A stretch of DNA of 45,357 nucleotides from Thiomargarita sp. (lineage in GTDB: Bacteria > Pseudomonadota > Gammaproteobacteria > Beggiatoales > Beggiatoaceae): assembly GCA_020720115.1 (NCBI GenBank), contig DYPD01000016.1:1-45357 (forward strand), given 5' to 3'. Below, one piece after another: positions 44,901 through 45,357 of the stretch; the first letter of the stretch is position 1; each line of letters starts with the position of its first letter. A program made the translations under genes and the position numbers. A model generated the notes under the pieces. It had not been told where the DNA came from and made no database searches. It worked only from the letters and a program-made list of their open reading frames with translations.

Positions 44901-45063
44901 TACCCTCATGCGACATAGACACATAAATAATCGGAATAGCCACGTCCGGATCAGATTCTTTAGGAATAGCGTAATAAGCAAAGCTGCCAGCGATTAAAAT
45001 AAACAATAACAACAAAAGCACCGTGCGGTTGCGGTCAAAAGCCGCATTAATCAGAATTTGCAT
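41935..45063 (-). CDS. RND-family efflux transporter permease
   Basis: An inner-membrane proton-driven pump of the AcrB superfamily, 1042 residues from the ATG at 45063 (MQILINAAFDRNRTVLLL); the ATG at 45111 would add 16 residues before the normal N-terminus. Two halves are visible, each with a large periplasmic loop and six TM helices, and 'PKESDPDVAIPIIYVS' follows TM1. The proton-relay positions are altered: TM4 reads GMLVDGAIIVVE (Asp398, a single Asp where AcrB has two), and TM10 reads VVNNNIVLID where AcrB has a lysine. This is a recognised variant group, but its coupling differs from AcrB. No periplasmic adaptor or outer-membrane channel is nearby, so the partners must be encoded elsewhere. 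Confidence 0.92.
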   Translation of the reverse strand: MQILINAAFDRNRTVLLLLLFILIAGSFAYYAIPKESDPDVAIPIIYVSMSHEGISPEDAERLLVKPMEKELQSIEGIKQMTGSASEGHASVTLEFDAGFDSKQALLDVREKVDVAKAKLPASTEEPTVNEVNVALFPVLTISLSGPLPERTLLQLARQLKDKIEALPGVLEADIGGDREEMMEILVDPVVMDTYQIEYETLFSLLSRNNQLVAAGAIDTGAGRLVLKVPGVIEGLEDALNMPVKISGDTVVTFKDVARIRRTFKDPEGFARVGGQPAVTLEISKRVGANIIETLAAVRAIVEQQRPLLPATLVISYFQDKSREIRNILTDLQNNVASAIALVMIVILGALGVRSSLLVGIAIPGSFLAGILVIYLLGYTLNIVVLFSLILVVGMLVDGAIIVVELAERNLEQGLTPQQAFAAAAERMAWPVISSTATTLAVFLPLVFWPGVVGEFMKYLPITVLICLIASLFMALVFVPVLGGVMGKSRPMTGLETTAETKEAWFTRVYLWVLNLLLHHPALALLAALGFLVASYWAYGAFGRGVEFFPDVEPEFAQVQIHARGDLSITEKDRILYRIEQRILDMPELRVLYARSFNFAGDNRAEDVIGVIQLEFMDWQQRRKAVEIFAEIKQRTADIPGIVLEVRKQENEPSGGKPIQLQISALDPNRLSEITAQIRALMDQIGGFKDVEDNRPLPGIEWRLLVNRELAARYGADVSLLGYAVQLLTGGLKVTEYRPDDAEEEVDVRIRFPLHERTLDQLEQLRVHTINGMVAISHFVTLKPAPKTGTLQRIGGQRVITIQADVEEGLLVDDKLRELRAALEKLPPDPSVDLKFKGEDKDQREAMLFLLQAFVIALFLMTIILVTQFNSLYQTLLVLSAIVFSTAGVLLGLLLTNQPFGIVMVGIGIIALAGIVVNNNIVLIDCYNLLRQEGATALEAALETGRLRLRPVLLTAGTTVLGLVPMVLAMNVDLINRDISFGAPFTQWWTQLSSAIAGGLTFATVLTLILTPCLLVLGERLFFRQVKPQQQQMQQIINPAVN

Positions 45064-45167
45064 AAATTTATCAGGTATGAGCGCAAGCAAAACATGGAAG
45101 GGAGACAGCATAAAGGCGTTGGATTATAACCAGATTAGCGATGGGAACAGAGCAAACAATTTAACAC

Positions 45168-45196
45168 TTGACAGAGATAACCAGGAAAATTAAAAT
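45168..45196 (+). promoter_or_regulatory. sigma-70 promoter of tRNA-Met with GC-rich discriminator
   Basis: A perfect TTGACA (45168-45173), a 17-base spacer and TAAAAT (45191-45196), then the C-rich discriminator CCCCCGC. Such GC-rich discriminators are typical of stable-RNA promoters under stringent control. Confidence 0.8.
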
Positions 45197-45224
45197 CCCC
45201 CGCTTCTATTCGCACTGGTATTTT

Positions 45225-45301
45225 GGCTATGTAGCTCAGCTGGTTAGAGCGCGGCACTCATAATGCTGAGGTCGGTGGTTCGAGTCCACCCATAGCCACC
45301 A
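45225..45301 (+). tRNA. tRNA-Met (CAT), elongator type
   Basis: A 77-base tRNA with acceptor stem GGCTATG/CATAGCC, D arm TAGCTCAGCTGGTTAGAGC, anticodon loop CTCATAA (anticodon CAT), T arm TGGTTCGAGTCCACC and encoded CCA. The fully paired first acceptor base pair and close match to elongator tRNA-Met favour this over initiator. Confidence 0.96.
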
Positions 45302-45357
45302 CCCCCCTTTTCACACCGTTTCACCCCATCCCACAAAGCCAACAATCACGCGGCTTT

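Overview
The window is a mid-GC bacterial chromosome segment, most likely from a gammaproteobacterium. The evidence is the set of housekeeping genes: minCDE, recC, cmoB, a yafS-like gene next to rnhA and dnaQ, rnr, ybaB, ppiD next to hupB, rnfB/rnfC and yajL. The very large hybrid kinases, the NHL-repeat protein and the GH57 enzyme would fit a Thiotrichales-like lineage, but I cannot fix the genus from sequence alone. No phage, transposase, integrase, rRNA or CRISPR array is visible.

Layout. 1-8185 (+): two membrane-bound hybrid histidine kinases (about 1676 and 754 aa). Between them lie an orphan Phd/YefM-type antitoxin, a 51-aa putative lipoprotein and a 23-bp perfect hairpin. 8180-11033 (-): methyltransferase, rnhA, dnaQ and cmoB, with an ATGA overlap and short gaps. 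11158-16070 (+): an unrecognised 162-aa protein followed by a 1460-aa SF1 helicase fused to a PD-(D/E)XK-like nuclease, the best candidate here for a poorly described system. 16113-19358 (+): two exported proteins, a GNAT acetyltransferase and a SAM methyltransferase. 19360-21293 (-): minC, minD and minE, with a terminator-like hairpin between minC and minD. 21532-24786 (+): recC without recB or recD. 24816-27999 (-): a lytic transglycosylase and rnr. 28042-28128 (+): tRNA-Leu, whose promoter overlaps the rnr start. 28300-31346 (-): ybaB, ppiD, tRNA-Asp, tRNA-Val and hupB. 31688-38682 (-): a GH57 enzyme with a histone-like tail, a two-gene RHH module with its own promoter and palindromic operator, an aminotransferase and a 12-repeat NHL protein. 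39052-39600 (+): yajL. 39655-45063 (-): rnfC and rnfB without the rest of the Rnf operon, and an RND pump permease without an adaptor. 45225-45301 (+): tRNA-Met.

How the genes work together. Most of the window is core cell biology: DNA replication, repair and recombination (dnaQ, rnhA, recC), septum placement (minCDE), RNA turnover (rnr), tRNA supply and modification, nucleoid proteins (hupB, ybaB), envelope folding and remodelling (ppiD, lytic transglycosylase) and electron transfer (rnfBC). Accessory content sits between these blocks: the kinases, the helicase-nuclease pair, the exported-protein cluster and the RHH module. Three promoters fit the sigma-70 consensus with exact 17-base spacers and drive tRNAs; a fourth drives the RHH module. 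Several start codons were moved from the longest open frame to positions supported by a ribosome binding site, by operon overlap or by family length.
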